The position numbers were made by a program, and so were the translations under genes. 64,000 bases of DNA. Origin: Fluviicola taffensis DSM 16823. GTDB taxonomy: Bacteria; Bacteroidota; Bacteroidia; Flavobacteriales_D; Crocinitomicaceae. Positions within the stretch are counted from its first letter, which is position 1. Every line of letters starts with the position of its first letter. The notes beneath the pieces were generated by a model. That model did not search any database. It saw nothing but the letters and a program-made list of their open reading frames with translations, and was not told the origin of the DNA. The stretch is from assembly GCF_000194605.1 (NCBI RefSeq), contig NC_015321.1, forward strand, positions 248,001 to 312,000. The letters are read 5' to 3'. Below, piece by piece: positions 48,712 to 57,836 of this stretch.

Positions 48712-50448
48712 TTATTTCTTCCTAATCAATTCCAAAGCATATTCCTTCACCACATCTCTTCTTTCAAAATAATCTTCCATGCTTTGACTAATCTGGTAAT
48801 CGGGCAAAATCCCTGTTTCATCTGGAAGCGTTGTGGCGGTTGATTCATGCGTATTATCAGCTATAAAAACGAGCATTTTGGTGTTCTTGAGCCTGCGGAT
48901 TTTTTGTCCGGCAGAACAAAATTGATTGGAACCTAATTCTTCCCCTACAATCGTTCCTAGTTTCCAGGTTTTCACCAGCGACATAAAATGCCCGGTGGTA
49001 GAATTCCCCACTCCATCGATCAGGAACCAAAGCTGGCCTTTGTAGCGATTTTTAAACGGCTGGATTTCATTTTCTCCATACAAGGGTTGAGTTTTTCCCT
49101 CAAATTCAGACCTGGAATAGTAGACAAACGGCTTTTTAGCCAGGTATCTCAACAAATAAATACTCGATTCCGAAGATCCTCCGAAGTTGAAGCGCACATC
49201 GATAATCAGGTCATGAATATCTTTTTGACTGATCTCTTTAAACGTGCTGTCCATAAAATGTTCGAAAAAATTGAGATTATTCCAGGGATAATAATTAAAT
49301 GATTCGATGGTAAGTAAAGCAGTTTTGTCTTTGCGAACTTCCAGACAAAGGCCTCTGCATTGGTGTAGTGGATCATCATACGGCGCTGTAAACGATTTGA
49401 TCGGATCCAATTCGATTGTTTCATCACTTCCATTAAGAGTAACTGTATACTTTTCCGGAAGTCCCAGCGCATAAGCTATCATTCCAGTTGACCACCAATT
49501 AAATACATGCCGTTTGGTGGTTTGGATCAATCCTTGCGCAGAAATATGTGGATAAATCGAGCTAACCAGATTTGAAACAGAAACTCCGTTGATGCGTATG
49601 ATCTCATCTTTTACTTTAACTTTCCCTGTATTGCTGAGCGGATCAACGACAACCAAATGTCCTCCAATCAAATGTGTTTGCAATGGAAACCGGAAATCAG
49701 AAGGCAACATTTCGTTCTCATAGTAAAATCCGCCTGAAGTATGTGAACATTGAACGCTGGCAACAATTTCACTGCAATGCCAGGTGAATTCACCATAAGT
49801 AGTTTGATCGTTAATCAATGCTTTTTTTGCTTCAACAACCTTAAGGAACGCTTCTTTCGAAATAAACTTGAGGGCATTGGGATGGATTTTCAATAACAGC
49901 TGACCCAGTTCATCCAAATCAGCTTTATACTCTTCTACCAAGAATTTTTGAGAGAACTTTTCCTGTGAAGTCGGGTAAATGCTGTCTGGAAACTGGATCA
50001 ATAAGATTTGATCTTCCGCGTGGAAATTCTCGGGATCCATTTCCAGAGAAATTTTGTAATTCTTCATTGCAAGAGTGCTGTCGCTATTTGCCAGATACGC
50101 ATCACCTAGGCAATCATAAGCATTGGAAGAAGTCGGAAATTCTCCACTAAGCAATTGAAATATAGCAATGGATTCATTTGTTTTCCCAGACCAAAGCAAA
50201 GAATAACCATATAAGGTCAATTCGAGTTCATTCCGAAAATCGTAGGTATTGGAATGTTCTTTTTTGAGTTTGTAATAAAGGGAAATTCGCTCTTCAACAG
50301 GTGAATAATCCAGCTCTTTTAGCTTTTCCACAACCGATTCTTTTCTGTTTGGAGAAGAATCTACTTGACTCTTGTTATTTACTCCGCAAGAGATCGCACA
50401 AGCGCAAATCAAAACAAATAAAGCGGTTTTTCGTAGGTTTATTGACAT
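48712..50448 (-). CDS. S41-peptidase-like lipoprotein with TPR region
   Basis: 578 residues from the ATG at 50448; a TTG six codons upstream lies in a -7 like CATCTTTG. Lipobox AISC near residue 21. A TPR-like region (about 75-155) includes AYDCLGDAYLANSDSTLAMKNYKISLEMDP. It is followed by a PDZ-like segment (KVKDEIIRINGVSVSNLV) and a crotonase-like S41 domain (LIIDVRFNFGGSSES, IVGEELGS, LPDETGILPDY). Where S41 proteases have the catalytic Ser (tFSaaE), this reads STTGHF, so activity is doubtful. Its base composition looks slightly more GC-rich than its neighbours. Confidence 0.82.
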   Translation of the reverse strand: MSINLRKTALFVLICACAISCGVNNKSQVDSSPNRKESVVEKLKELDYSPVEERISLYYKLKKEHSNTYDFRNELELTLYGYSLLWSGKTNESIAIFQLLSGEFPTSSNAYDCLGDAYLANSDSTLAMKNYKISLEMDPENFHAEDQILLIQFPDSIYPTSQEKFSQKFLVEEYKADLDELGQLLLKIHPNALKFISKEAFLKVVEAKKALINDQTTYGEFTWHCSEIVASVQCSHTSGGFYYENEMLPSDFRFPLQTHLIGGHLVVVDPLSNTGKVKVKDEIIRINGVSVSNLVSSIYPHISAQGLIQTTKRHVFNWWSTGMIAYALGLPEKYTVTLNGSDETIELDPIKSFTAPYDDPLHQCRGLCLEVRKDKTALLTIESFNYYPWNNLNFFEHFMDSTFKEISQKDIHDLIIDVRFNFGGSSESSIYLLRYLAKKPFVYYSRSEFEGKTQPLYGENEIQPFKNRYKGQLWFLIDGVGNSTTGHFMSLVKTWKLGTIVGEELGSNQFCSAGQKIRRLKNTKMLVFIADNTHESTATTLPDETGILPDYQISQSMEDYFERRDVVKEYALELIRKK

Positions 50449-50515
50449 AACATTGGTTTGACACAAAGATGAATTACGTCATTCTAAATATATGTCAACG
50501 AATGTAAATTAGTGC

Positions 50516-50559
50516 AAAAAAAAGTAGGGCTGAGATGAATCATAGCCCTACTTTTTTTT
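50516..50559 (-). terminator. Terminator downstream of lon
   Basis: AAAAAAAGTAGGGCT / AGCCCTACTTTTTTT, a perfect 15-bp stem with a 12-nt loop. T-tract on both strands. Confidence 0.88.
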
Positions 50560-50604
50560 GTTTTTATCTTTCGCATGACGTCCTGTAAGAGTATACGAAG
50601 TCTT

Positions 50605-50622
50605 AATCCGACATGGCGGATT
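50605..50622. repeat. Palindrome AATCCG-N6-CGGATT at lon 3' end
   Basis: 6-bp arms directly after the lon stop, followed on the plus strand by CTTATTTC. Similar in style to 6851-6868 and 20066-20081. Confidence 0.5.
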
Positions 50623-50623
50623 C

Positions 50624-53050
50624 TTATTTCTCTTTTTTCTCCAATGCCAAGTCAATGACTTCTCGCATCTTTTTAACATAGTGAAATTTTAATCCTTTCA
50701 CGTAATCCGCAGTGATTTCTTCAACATCTTTCCGATTGCGTTCACACAAGATTATTTCCTTAATATTAGCTCGCTTAGCTGCTAAGATTTTTTCTTTGAT
50801 TCCTCCAACAGGAAGTACTTCACCACGTAAGGTAATTTCACCCGTCATTGCTAAGTTCTTCTTCACTTTTCGACCAGAAAAGGAACTCGCTAATGAAGTC
50901 AACATAGTAATACCAGCACTTGGACCATCTTTAGGTGTTGCACCCTCTGGAACGTGGATATGTACATTTTTTTCGTCAAATAATTCTTGTTCCAAATCCA
51001 ACCAATCGCTGTGTGCTTTCAAAAACTCCAAAGCAATAACAGCAGATTCTTTCATGACATCTCCTAAATTTCCTGTCAAAGTCAATTTTCCTTTTCCTTT
51101 CGTTAAGGAAGATTCGATAAACAAAATATCTCCTCCAACGCTTGTCCAAGCCAAACCAGTGACTACACCCGGAACATCGTTATTATCGTATTTTGTTCTT
51201 TCACGACCTGCCCCCAAAATAGTTGTCAATTCTTCGACATCAATCTTTTCGTCGAATTTCTCTTCCAAAGCAACTTGTTTTGCTCTGTGACGAGCCAATT
51301 TTGCTAATTTTTTGTCCAAACCGCGAACTCCTGATTCATTGGTGTAATTTTCAACTATTCTCTCTAAGGTTTTACGATCAACAACCAACTGTTTCTTAGT
51401 AATACCATGTGCTTCGAGTTGTTTGGGTAACAAATGTTTTTTTGCAATTTCAATTTTCTCTTCGATTGTATAACCATTGACTTCAATAATTTCCATTCGG
51501 TCTAATAAGGGACCTTGAACAGAAGACAAGTTATTTGCAGTTGCAATAAACATCACTTTAGATAAGTCGAACTCCGTTTCCACATAATTATCATAAAAAG
51601 AACTGTTTTGTTCCGGATCTAAAACTTCCAATAATGCCGAAGATGGATCTCCGTGATTACTTCTTCCCAGTTTATCAATTTCATCCAATACAAAAACTGG
51701 ATTGGCCGAACCTGCTTTTTTCAAATGTTGAATCACCCGACCTGGCATTGCACCAATATATGTTTTTCGGTGACCGCGAATTTCGGCCTCATCATGTACT
51801 CCGCCTAAAGACATACGCACATATTTACGACCCAAAGCCTCAGCAACTGATTTCCCTAGAGATGTTTTTCCAACCCCAGGAGGGCCATAAAAACACAAAA
51901 TAGGTGATTTCATATCGCCTTTTAGCTTCAAAACTGCCAAGTACTCTAAAATACGCTCCTTGACTTTTTCCAATCCAAAATGATCGCGCTCCAAAATTTT
52001 TGCAGCTCGTTTTAAATCCAAATTATCGATTGAGTATTCATTCCAAGGTAAATCCAACAAGGTATCCAAGTAATTCAACTGAACCGTATATTCAGCTCCT
52101 TGCGGATTCATACGTTGTAATTTCGAGAGTTCTTTGTAGAACAACTTCGAAACTTCTTTTGTCCATAATTTTTTCGAAGCACGTTCTTCCAAATCACGCA
52201 CATCTTGTTCTTGTGGATTATCTCCCAATTCATCCTGAATAGTACGAATTTGTTGATGCAAAAAATATTCCCGTTGTTGACGATCCATGTCTAAGCGCAC
52301 TTTCGATTGAATCTCGTTTCGCATTTCCAGCAATTGAGATTCTAAAGTTAAATGCTCTACCACCAACCGTGCACGCGCTTTGAAATCCAATTCTTCCAAA
52401 AGCTCTTGTTTCTTCTTCACATCTGCATTCATGTTGGAAGAAATGAAATTCACCATAAACGTTGGCGATTCAATATTTCCAATCGCAAATGCCGCTTCAG
52501 AAGGAATATTCGGACTGTCTTTAATAATTTGAAGAGCCAACTCTTTTACATTTCGGAACAAAAGATCCATCTCGTGATCATCCTTTTCAGGAAGAACTTC
52601 AGACAAGAATTTCACTTTTGCCCGCATATATGGCTCCGTTTGATTTGGTTCTACAATTTCAAACCGCCGTTTCCCTTGAATAATGACTGTTGAAGAACCA
52701 TCAGGCATTTTCAGCAAACGGACAATTTGTGCAACTGTTCCAATTTTATGTAAATCATTGAACTCCGGACTTTCTTCGTCTTGGTCTATCTGCGCAACAA
52801 CTCCAATAATCTTCTTCCCACTATTTGCATCTTGCAACAACTTCAATGATTTATCACGACCTATAGTAATCGGAATCATTACTCCTGGGAAAAGAACATT
52901 ATTTCTTAAAGGTAAGATCGGTAAATCTTCTGGGAAGACTTCTTTGTTCATATTGTCTTCATCGTCTTGAGACATCAACGGCAAAAACTCCGCATCTTCT
53001 TCAACTCCTGACGAGACTATTAATGTGCTATTATCGAATGAATCTTTCAT
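50624..53050 (-). CDS. lon: ATP-dependent endopeptidase Lon
   Basis: 808 residues. N-terminal LON substrate-recognition domain (LPILPLRNNVLFPGVMIPI), coiled coil with RTIQDELGD, and AAA+ module with Walker A GPPGVGKTSLGKS, Walker B PVFVLDEIDKLG and sensor regions. Protease domain with catalytic Ser in TPKDGPSAGITML and Lys in GGIKEKILAAKR. Degrades misfolded and regulatory proteins. Full length, monocistronic. No heat-shock operator was recognised upstream. Confidence 0.97.
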   Translation of the reverse strand: MKDSFDNSTLIVSSGVEEDAEFLPLMSQDDEDNMNKEVFPEDLPILPLRNNVLFPGVMIPITIGRDKSLKLLQDANSGKKIIGVVAQIDQDEESPEFNDLHKIGTVAQIVRLLKMPDGSSTVIIQGKRRFEIVEPNQTEPYMRAKVKFLSEVLPEKDDHEMDLLFRNVKELALQIIKDSPNIPSEAAFAIGNIESPTFMVNFISSNMNADVKKKQELLEELDFKARARLVVEHLTLESQLLEMRNEIQSKVRLDMDRQQREYFLHQQIRTIQDELGDNPQEQDVRDLEERASKKLWTKEVSKLFYKELSKLQRMNPQGAEYTVQLNYLDTLLDLPWNEYSIDNLDLKRAAKILERDHFGLEKVKERILEYLAVLKLKGDMKSPILCFYGPPGVGKTSLGKSVAEALGRKYVRMSLGGVHDEAEIRGHRKTYIGAMPGRVIQHLKKAGSANPVFVLDEIDKLGRSNHGDPSSALLEVLDPEQNSSFYDNYVETEFDLSKVMFIATANNLSSVQGPLLDRMEIIEVNGYTIEEKIEIAKKHLLPKQLEAHGITKKQLVVDRKTLERIVENYTNESGVRGLDKKLAKLARHRAKQVALEEKFDEKIDVEELTTILGAGRERTKYDNNDVPGVVTGLAWTSVGGDILFIESSLTKGKGKLTLTGNLGDVMKESAVIALEFLKAHSDWLDLEQELFDEKNVHIHVPEGATPKDGPSAGITMLTSLASSFSGRKVKKNLAMTGEITLRGEVLPVGGIKEKILAAKRANIKEIILCERNRKDVEEITADYVKGLKFHYVKKMREVIDLALEKKEK

Positions 53051-53382
53051 GTATGTGTATTTAACGTCAAAATGTCATTGTTCTTATCGTTCAATCGAAT
53101 AAGTTTCCAATAAATGTTCGACGACTTGGTTTGTCAAGTGTTGTGCCAAGACATAAATACTGACGAATTGACATCTTTTCTAAGTCGGGAATTAATTTGA
53201 ATAATCTAATTTATATTGGATTCCTATGATTGATTAAACTTCTCTTAGTCTTTATTTTAGCTGAAGTAACTTGTTTTAAACTTATTATCACAAGTCAAAA
53301 ACGTGAAATCTTTTGGAAACGGGATTTCCAAATGGAGACTAAGCAATATTTTATACCTATCTTTCGCATCTAACAAATTTAA
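53051..53382. other. Divergent spacer between lon and the desaturase gene
   Basis: 332 bp with no credible gene. A perfect 8-bp hairpin TTTGGAAA-cggga-TTTCCAAA lies at 53312-53332, and TATCTTTC (one base off the -7 consensus) at 53358-53365, 17 nt before the desaturase ATG. Confidence 0.65.
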
Positions 53383-54492
53383 ATGAGTGAAATTGGTTCA
53401 GTGAAATGGAAGAAAAATGACATGGCGCATTTCTTTCCTACACTAAAAAAACGCGTTGATGGTTATTTCAGTGAAAATAAAATCAAAAAGCAAGGAAATC
53501 GTAAATTGTATCTTAAAGCAACCATTCTTTTGAGCGTTTATCTCACCCCTTTCATTCTTCTTCTAACCCTTCCTTTTTCGAATGGAATGCAATTGATTTT
53601 GTGGTCTATCATGGGTTTTGCTTTAGCAGGAATTGGTATGAGTGTCATGCATGACGCCAATCACGGCGCCTTCTCTAAAAACAAAACACTGAATTATATC
53701 ATGGGACATTCACTGAACTTATTGGGTGGATCTGTTTGTAATTGGAAAATGCAGCACAATGTTTTACACCATACTTATACCAATATTGCAGATATGGATG
53801 AAGACATTGACGATAAATTAATGATGCGTTTTTGCCCACATTCTGAACGCAAAGGATATCACCGTTTTCAATTCATATACGTAGTTTTCTTCTATTCTAT
53901 TTTGACCTTGTATTGGGTTACTTTAAAGGATTTTGTTCAATTCATTCAATACCGCAAACACAAGGCTTTTTGTGAAGAAAAGAAAAGTAATGTCCGCAAG
54001 TTTATTCAGATTATTTCCCTAAAAGCTGTTTACTTTTTCATTATTTTATATTTACCCATTGGAATCATTGGTTTGCCTCTAGGAACAACTATTGCAGGAT
54101 TCATTATCATGCAAGCAATTGCAGGATTCATACTTGCACTTGTGTTTCAATTGGCTCATACCGTTGAGGGAACAAGTCATCCACTTCCAAATGAAGAAGG
54201 AATTATTGAAAATGATTGGGCCATTCATCAATTGCAAACAACTGCCAATTTTTCACGTAAAAGCAAACTAGTTTCTTGGTATGTTGGAGGATTGAACTTT
54301 CAGGTAGAACATCATTTATTCCCTTACATTTCACACGTTCATTACCCGGAAATTGCACACATTGTAAAAGAAACCGCAGAAGAATTTGGTGTTCCTTATT
54401 TGGAAAACAGAACATTTATGGATGCCGTGAGTTCACATTTTGCATTTTTATATCAGTTAGGGAAACCTAATCCAATGACTGCGCAGTCTTAG
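53383..54492 (+). CDS. Membrane fatty acid desaturase
   Basis: 369 residues. The three di-iron His boxes are present: HDANHG (about residue 90), HNVLHHTYT (about 126), and QVEHHLFP (about 307). Four TM helices in two pairs. The QxxHH form of the last box is that of front-end (delta-5/delta-6) acyl-lipid desaturases, but the usual N-terminal cytochrome b5 domain is absent, so electrons must come from a separate protein. The role is membrane fluidity control. The inverted repeat upstream may be an operator. Confidence 0.9.
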   Translation: MSEIGSVKWKKNDMAHFFPTLKKRVDGYFSENKIKKQGNRKLYLKATILLSVYLTPFILLLTLPFSNGMQLILWSIMGFALAGIGMSVMHDANHGAFSKNKTLNYIMGHSLNLLGGSVCNWKMQHNVLHHTYTNIADMDEDIDDKLMMRFCPHSERKGYHRFQFIYVVFFYSILTLYWVTLKDFVQFIQYRKHKAFCEEKKSNVRKFIQIISLKAVYFFIILYLPIGIIGLPLGTTIAGFIIMQAIAGFILALVFQLAHTVEGTSHPLPNEEGIIENDWAIHQLQTTANFSRKSKLVSWYVGGLNFQVEHHLFPYISHVHYPEIAHIVKETAEEFGVPYLENRTFMDAVSSHFAFLYQLGKPNPMTAQS

Positions 54493-54499
54493 AAAGTAA

Positions 54500-54988
54500 T
54501 TAAATCCCAATTATTTTTAATTCTGTTCTGCGATTTATCACATGCAATTTTTCGTAGTGAGCTTTATTGGTCTTTCGGTATTTATTGATTTCTTCTTCAG
54601 AAATAATCCATTCAGTTTCTCCATAGCCCTTGGCTACTATTTGTGATTCAGGAACACATCTTTTTACAAGAAAATATTTCACATATTCAGAGTGCCTTTG
54701 TGTCAATTTTAAGTTCATAGTATCATTCCCTCTACAATCTGTATGCACTCCAATTTCAACAGAAACATTTTTATTCTGCTGCAGAAAAAGCACAACACTG
54801 TCGAGTTGAATACTAATCAGAGTATCCATAAATAGATGATGTTTTCCGCCTAATGGGTAAGGAATATCTGTCAATCGACACTTCTGCCCTATACAAAACA
54901 TTGTATCAGATAATCTGAAGATTCCTTGTGTATTTCCCAGAAAAGAAAACAAAAGATAGAGCAGAGTAAATGGAACTAATTTTCTCAT
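54500..54988 (-). CDS. OmpA-like domain protein
   Basis: About 162 residues from the ATG at 54988 (MRKLVPFTLLYLLFSFLG, a signal peptide). The open frame upstream does not look coding. The C-terminal half is OmpA-like: VSVEIGVHTDCRGNDTMNLKLTQRHSEYVKYFLVKRCVPESQIVAKGYGE with the peptidoglycan-binding HTDxRG and RxTELK patterns (NRRTELKI at the end). Small stand-alone peptidoglycan-binding protein. Convergent with the desaturase gene (7-bp gap). Confidence 0.82.
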   Translation of the reverse strand: MRKLVPFTLLYLLFSFLGNTQGIFRLSDTMFCIGQKCRLTDIPYPLGGKHHLFMDTLISIQLDSVVLFLQQNKNVSVEIGVHTDCRGNDTMNLKLTQRHSEYVKYFLVKRCVPESQIVAKGYGETEWIISEEEINKYRKTNKAHYEKLHVINRRTELKIIGI

Positions 54989-55159
54989 AAACACATATGT
55001 CATTTCATACAAAAGGTAAACTTCCTTTAAGATGATTCCAACAGATATTGAAGTGAAATGATACCTGATCATTAATATTTTTCTGAATTTGGGATTTTTA
55101 GCGAGCTATCTTAAATCAATTTAATAAATAATGTTAATTTTACCCGAAAAAACTGAACT

Positions 55160-55753
55160 ATGAAATTTACTCTTTTCACGATTCTATTATTGATATCATC
55201 AACAACTTTCTCACAAGAAAAAGCCATAAAGGCATTTGGAGATATTCAATTTGGTGGCGCTACTACATTAAGAGGACACGGGATTCTAAATAGTACTGTA
55301 GGATTTAATTTTGCACTTAAAAACGGTTTATATTTTAGAGCTGGTGGAGAAATTGGTTTTTTCGGAAGACGTTACGATGCGTATGTGAAATCATCTTATA
55401 CTGGATATAATTTACGAATTGGATTTGCAAGTTCTACTTCAGAAAAAATAACTATCGTTCCATATGTTGGAATTGGAATGGAAAACAGTATTGTAACTAC
55501 CTATGAATTAGACGCTCTTGCTAATGCAGTTTCAGGTATTACTGGTGATGCAGTTTCTTCTGTTACAGGTAAGGACGCAAAAGCAAAAAGAAACAAATAC
55601 CTAACTGAAAAGCATTCTTACATTACTGTACCAGTTGGAGTTGATATTCATATCCATGCTAAAAGTGTAGGATTAGTTCTTGGTTATTACATGAACGTTT
55701 CAAAATATGTTGAAGGTGGTCTTCGACTTGGAATTTCATTTGGAAAACTTTAA
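55160..55753 (+). CDS. Outer-membrane beta-barrel-like protein
   Basis: 197 residues with a signal peptide (about 1-18, TFSQ). Alternating aromatic/Gly strands (LYFRAGGEIGFFGRRYDAYV, YTGYNLRIGFASS, ITIVPYVGIGMEN, VGLVLGYYMNVSKYVEGGLRLGISF) suggest a small eight-stranded barrel. It ends in a beta-strand, although the last residue is Leu rather than Phe. Function unknown. A perfect terminator follows. Confidence 0.75.
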   Translation: MKFTLFTILLLISSTTFSQEKAIKAFGDIQFGGATTLRGHGILNSTVGFNFALKNGLYFRAGGEIGFFGRRYDAYVKSSYTGYNLRIGFASSTSEKITIVPYVGIGMENSIVTTYELDALANAVSGITGDAVSSVTGKDAKAKRNKYLTEKHSYITVPVGVDIHIHAKSVGLVLGYYMNVSKYVEGGLRLGISFGKL

Positions 55754-55769
55754 TTTTTCATCTTGAATT

Positions 55770-55799
55770 AAAGGGTGTCTAAAATTTTAGACACCCTTT
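55770..55799 (+). terminator. Terminator after the beta-barrel gene
   Basis: Perfect 30-bp palindrome AAAGGGTGTCTAAAA / TTTTAGACACCCTTT followed by TTTTT. Confidence 0.88.
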
Positions 55800-55892
55800 T
55801 TTGTTGAAATCAATTTGAATGATTTCAATCGTTGGTTCGATTTTGTATCTAAACGAAATTAAGTCGAAATATAAAACAAGGTAACTTACTAC

Positions 55893-56069
55893 TTAAAGCC
55901 CTTTTCGGATACAATACTCCTTAACGATTTCCATCTTTTTGCAATTACCCAGATAGTAGTAATTACTTGTAATCACCAAATTTTCATCATCATATACTTT
56001 CATTTGATCAAAGGATGATTCTCCTGATTCAAATATCCTAAATGGTTCCAGCCTGACTGTCTGAGACAC
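55893..56069 (-). pseudogene. Probable gene remnant, minus strand
   Basis: 58 codons, possible GTG start, TAA stop. Residue composition is protein-like (FDQMKVYDDENLVITSNYYY, then CKKMEIVKEYCIRKGL). It is preceded by an in-frame TGA 21 bases upstream, so only the C-terminal part of a former protein seems to remain. No family recognised. Confidence 0.35.
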
Positions 56070-56134
56070 AAAAAAAACTCGCTTACTTCACACTCTCTGA
56101 CACGAAGAGTTATACAAAAGAAACAGAAGAGAAA

Positions 56135-56224
56135 TCAACAGGCCTTTCCAAAAATAAGGTAAAATTGATCATTCAGACGTTTCAATTCTAGCTTTAAGCT
56201 ATCCATTCGTTCCTTATTCATCAT
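56135..56224 (-). pseudogene. Very short frame with strong ribosome site
   Basis: 29 codons (MMNKERMDSLKLELKRL...) behind GAGGAAGG. Helical and charged. It may be the 5' part of the same decayed gene as 55893-56069, or a tiny real gene. Confidence 0.25.
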
Positions 56225-56316
56225 CCTTCCTCTGGTACAATCAAACAATGCTGCTATCTTTTAAAGGACTGAGTTCCCTCATAAATAAATAAAGGATGTA
56301 TATTCTGAGAAAAGCA

Positions 56317-56336
56317 ATGAATGAATGAATGAATGA
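56317..56336 (+). repeat. Tetranucleotide repeat (ATGA)5
   Basis: Five perfect ATGA units followed by ATAGATGAATAG. Simple-sequence repeat in non-coding DNA. Confidence 0.9.
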
Positions 56337-56380
56337 ATAGATGAATAGAAAATGATAAGTGAATAAATAGATTTCATAAA

Positions 56381-56409
56381 TGGAATAACTAATTCTTTTA
56401 GTTATTCCA
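56381..56409. terminator. 12-bp hairpin TGGAATAACTAA / TTAGTTATTCCA
   Basis: Perfect stem with a 5-nt loop and no clear T-run. May end transcripts of the decayed region. Confidence 0.35.
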
Positions 56410-56430
56410 TCTCGTTCAAATCATCCCAAC

Positions 56431-56460
56431 AAAAAAGGCGATTCTTACGAACCGCCTTTC
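56431..56460 (-). terminator. Terminator of the thrS-infC-rpmI-rplT operon
   Basis: On the minus strand AAAGGCG...CGCCTTTTTT with an inner TTC/GAA pair. It lies about 26 nt after the rplT stop. Confidence 0.8.
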
Positions 56461-56486
56461 CTATTGATAAAGTGTATTTTCGATTT

Positions 56487-56834
56487 TTATTTTTTCACAG
56501 AGTCAACTACAGCTTTGAACGCCTCAGGGTGGTTCATTGCTAAGTCAGCTAAAACTTTACGATTCAATTCGATATCGCTTTTGTTTACAGCCCCCATAAA
56601 TTGAGAATAGCTCATTCCGTGTACACGAGCACCAGCGTTGATACGCATGATCCACAATGAGCGGAAGTTTCTTTTCTTTTGCTTACGACCTTCGTAAGCA
56701 TAATTCAATCCTTTTTCAATAGCATTTTTTGCTACTGTCCAAACATTTTTTCTACGGCCGTAGTATCCTTTGGCCAACTTCATAAAGTTCTTTCTGCGAG
56801 CTCTTGAAGCAACGTGATTTACCGATCTTGGCAT
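56487..56834 (-). CDS. rplT: 50S ribosomal protein L20
   Basis: 115 residues. Standard L20: [39 protein letters not shown] with the basic N-terminal arm, and [21 protein letters not shown]. Needed for 50S assembly. In many bacteria it also represses its own operon by binding the rpmI leader. Last gene of the operon; 144 bp after rpmI. Confidence 0.97.
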   Translation of the reverse strand: MPRSVNHVASRARRKNFMKLAKGYYGRRKNVWTVAKNAIEKGLNYAYEGRKQKKRNFRSLWIMRINAGARVHGMSYSQFMGAVNKSDIELNRKVLADLAMNHPEAFKAVVDSVKK

Positions 56835-56978
56835 AACTTTTTCGTTTTTAATATGGAGTGCAGTATTATCTCAACTGACTTTTGTACTCAATACTTGGTT
56901 AACAATACCTCTCGCTTTTGATGTCTAACACCCACCACGAGATTAAATTTTAAAATAAAGCAGAACTTACGTTCTATT

Positions 56979-57176
56979 TTATTTCATGTTCAACATTAAT
57001 TTAACGTTCGACAAATCAGCTTGGTGAACCAAACCTGCGTGCGTTAAATTACGTTTTTGCTTCTTGGTTTTTTTCGTAAGAATGTGGCTTTTGAAAGCGT
57101 GTTTTCTCTTGATTTTACCAGACCCAGTTACAGTGAATCTCTTCTTTGCACTGGATGTTGTTTTCATTTTTGGCAT
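56979..57176 (-). CDS. rpmI: 50S ribosomal protein L35
   Basis: 65 residues, the standard size. [33 protein letters not shown] and a basic C-terminal [10 protein letters not shown] match L35. A 57-nt imperfect hairpin lies in the gap to infC, which is where L20 would act in other bacteria. Confidence 0.97.
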   Translation of the reverse strand: MPKMKTTSSAKKRFTVTGSGKIKRKHAFKSHILTKKTKKQKRNLTHAGLVHQADLSNVKLMLNMK

Positions 57177-57221
57177 TTCTTTTCTCTTTTAAAAAATGAA
57201 CACTTTATCAATTATTAATTT

Positions 57222-57278
57222 AGAATGCAGAATTAAGAATGTAGAGAAGTTCTCTCTCAATTCTACATTCAGCATTCT
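57222..57278 (-). promoter_or_regulatory. Long imperfect hairpin in the rpmI leader
   Basis: AGAATGC...GCATTCT at the ends, with about 20 of 27 positions able to pair across a GAAGTT centre. Sits between the infC stop and rpmI. It is the right place for an L20-binding leader or a processing site. No T-run follows, so not a simple terminator. Confidence 0.4.
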
Positions 57279-57282
57279 TCAT

Positions 57283-57828
57283 TTACTTCTTTTTAGGGTT
57301 GATCATTACAATCATTCTCTTCCCTTCTAGTTTTGGCATTTGTTCCAATGTTCCCAAATCGGCTAATTCTTGAACAAATTTCAACAATAGAATTTCACCT
57401 CTATCCTTGAAGACAATTGTTCTACCGCGGAAAAACACATACGCTTTCACTTTTGAACCTTCTTCCAAGAACTTACGAGCATGTGTCAATTTAAATTGAA
57501 AATCATGATCATCTGTATTCGGACCAAAACGAATTTCTTTCAAAATAACTTTACTTTGCTTCGCTTTTAATTCCTTTTGTTTTCTTTTTTGGTTGTATAA
57601 GAATTTACGGTAATCCATAATCTTACAAACCGGAGGAACGGCATTCGGAGAGATTTCCACCAAATCCATGTCTTGTTCTTCAGCTAATTGCAAAGCTGCT
57701 GACAAAGTTAAAACTTGTGGTTCTTCTCCCTCTACAACTAAACGAATCTCACGAGCTGTGATCTTAGCGTTTATTTTGTGTTGGTCGTTGTCTTCTTTTC
57801 TTACTGGTTTTCTACTGTCTTTTCTCAT
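57283..57828 (-). CDS. infC: Translation initiation factor IF-3
   Basis: 181 residues. N-domain ([55 protein letters not shown]), linker rich in Lys, and C-domain ([42 protein letters not shown]). It controls start-codon selection and subunit joining. Here it has an ordinary ATG start, 8 nt after thrS, instead of the rare ATT/ATA start of E. coli infC, so the classic IF-3 start-codon feedback would not work in the same way. Confidence 0.97.
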   Translation of the reverse strand: MRKDSRKPVRKEDNDQHKINAKITAREIRLVVEGEEPQVLTLSAALQLAEEQDMDLVEISPNAVPPVCKIMDYRKFLYNQKRKQKELKAKQSKVILKEIRFGPNTDDHDFQFKLTHARKFLEEGSKVKAYVFFRGRTIVFKDRGEILLLKFVQELADLGTLEQMPKLEGKRMIVMINPKKK

Positions 57829-57836
57829 TCAATTAA

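Larger units (their letters stand above)
55754..56486. other. Gene-poor region with coding remnants and simple repeats
   Basis: About 730 bp. It contains the terminator at 55770, a 58-codon minus-strand frame (55893-56069), a 29-codon frame with a good GAGGAAGG ribosome site (56135-56224), an ATGA tetranucleotide run, a 12-bp hairpin and the rplT terminator. Looks like a decayed locus. Confidence 0.6.

Noticed and set aside
50712-51290. 192-residue plus-strand open frame
   Set aside because: It is antisense to lon, with low-complexity Ser/Pro composition and no start context. Lon itself is a complete, well-conserved gene.
53383-54492. Front-end desaturase with fused cytochrome b5
   Set aside because: The QVEHH box is present, but no b5 heme motif (HPGG) occurs in the N-terminal part.
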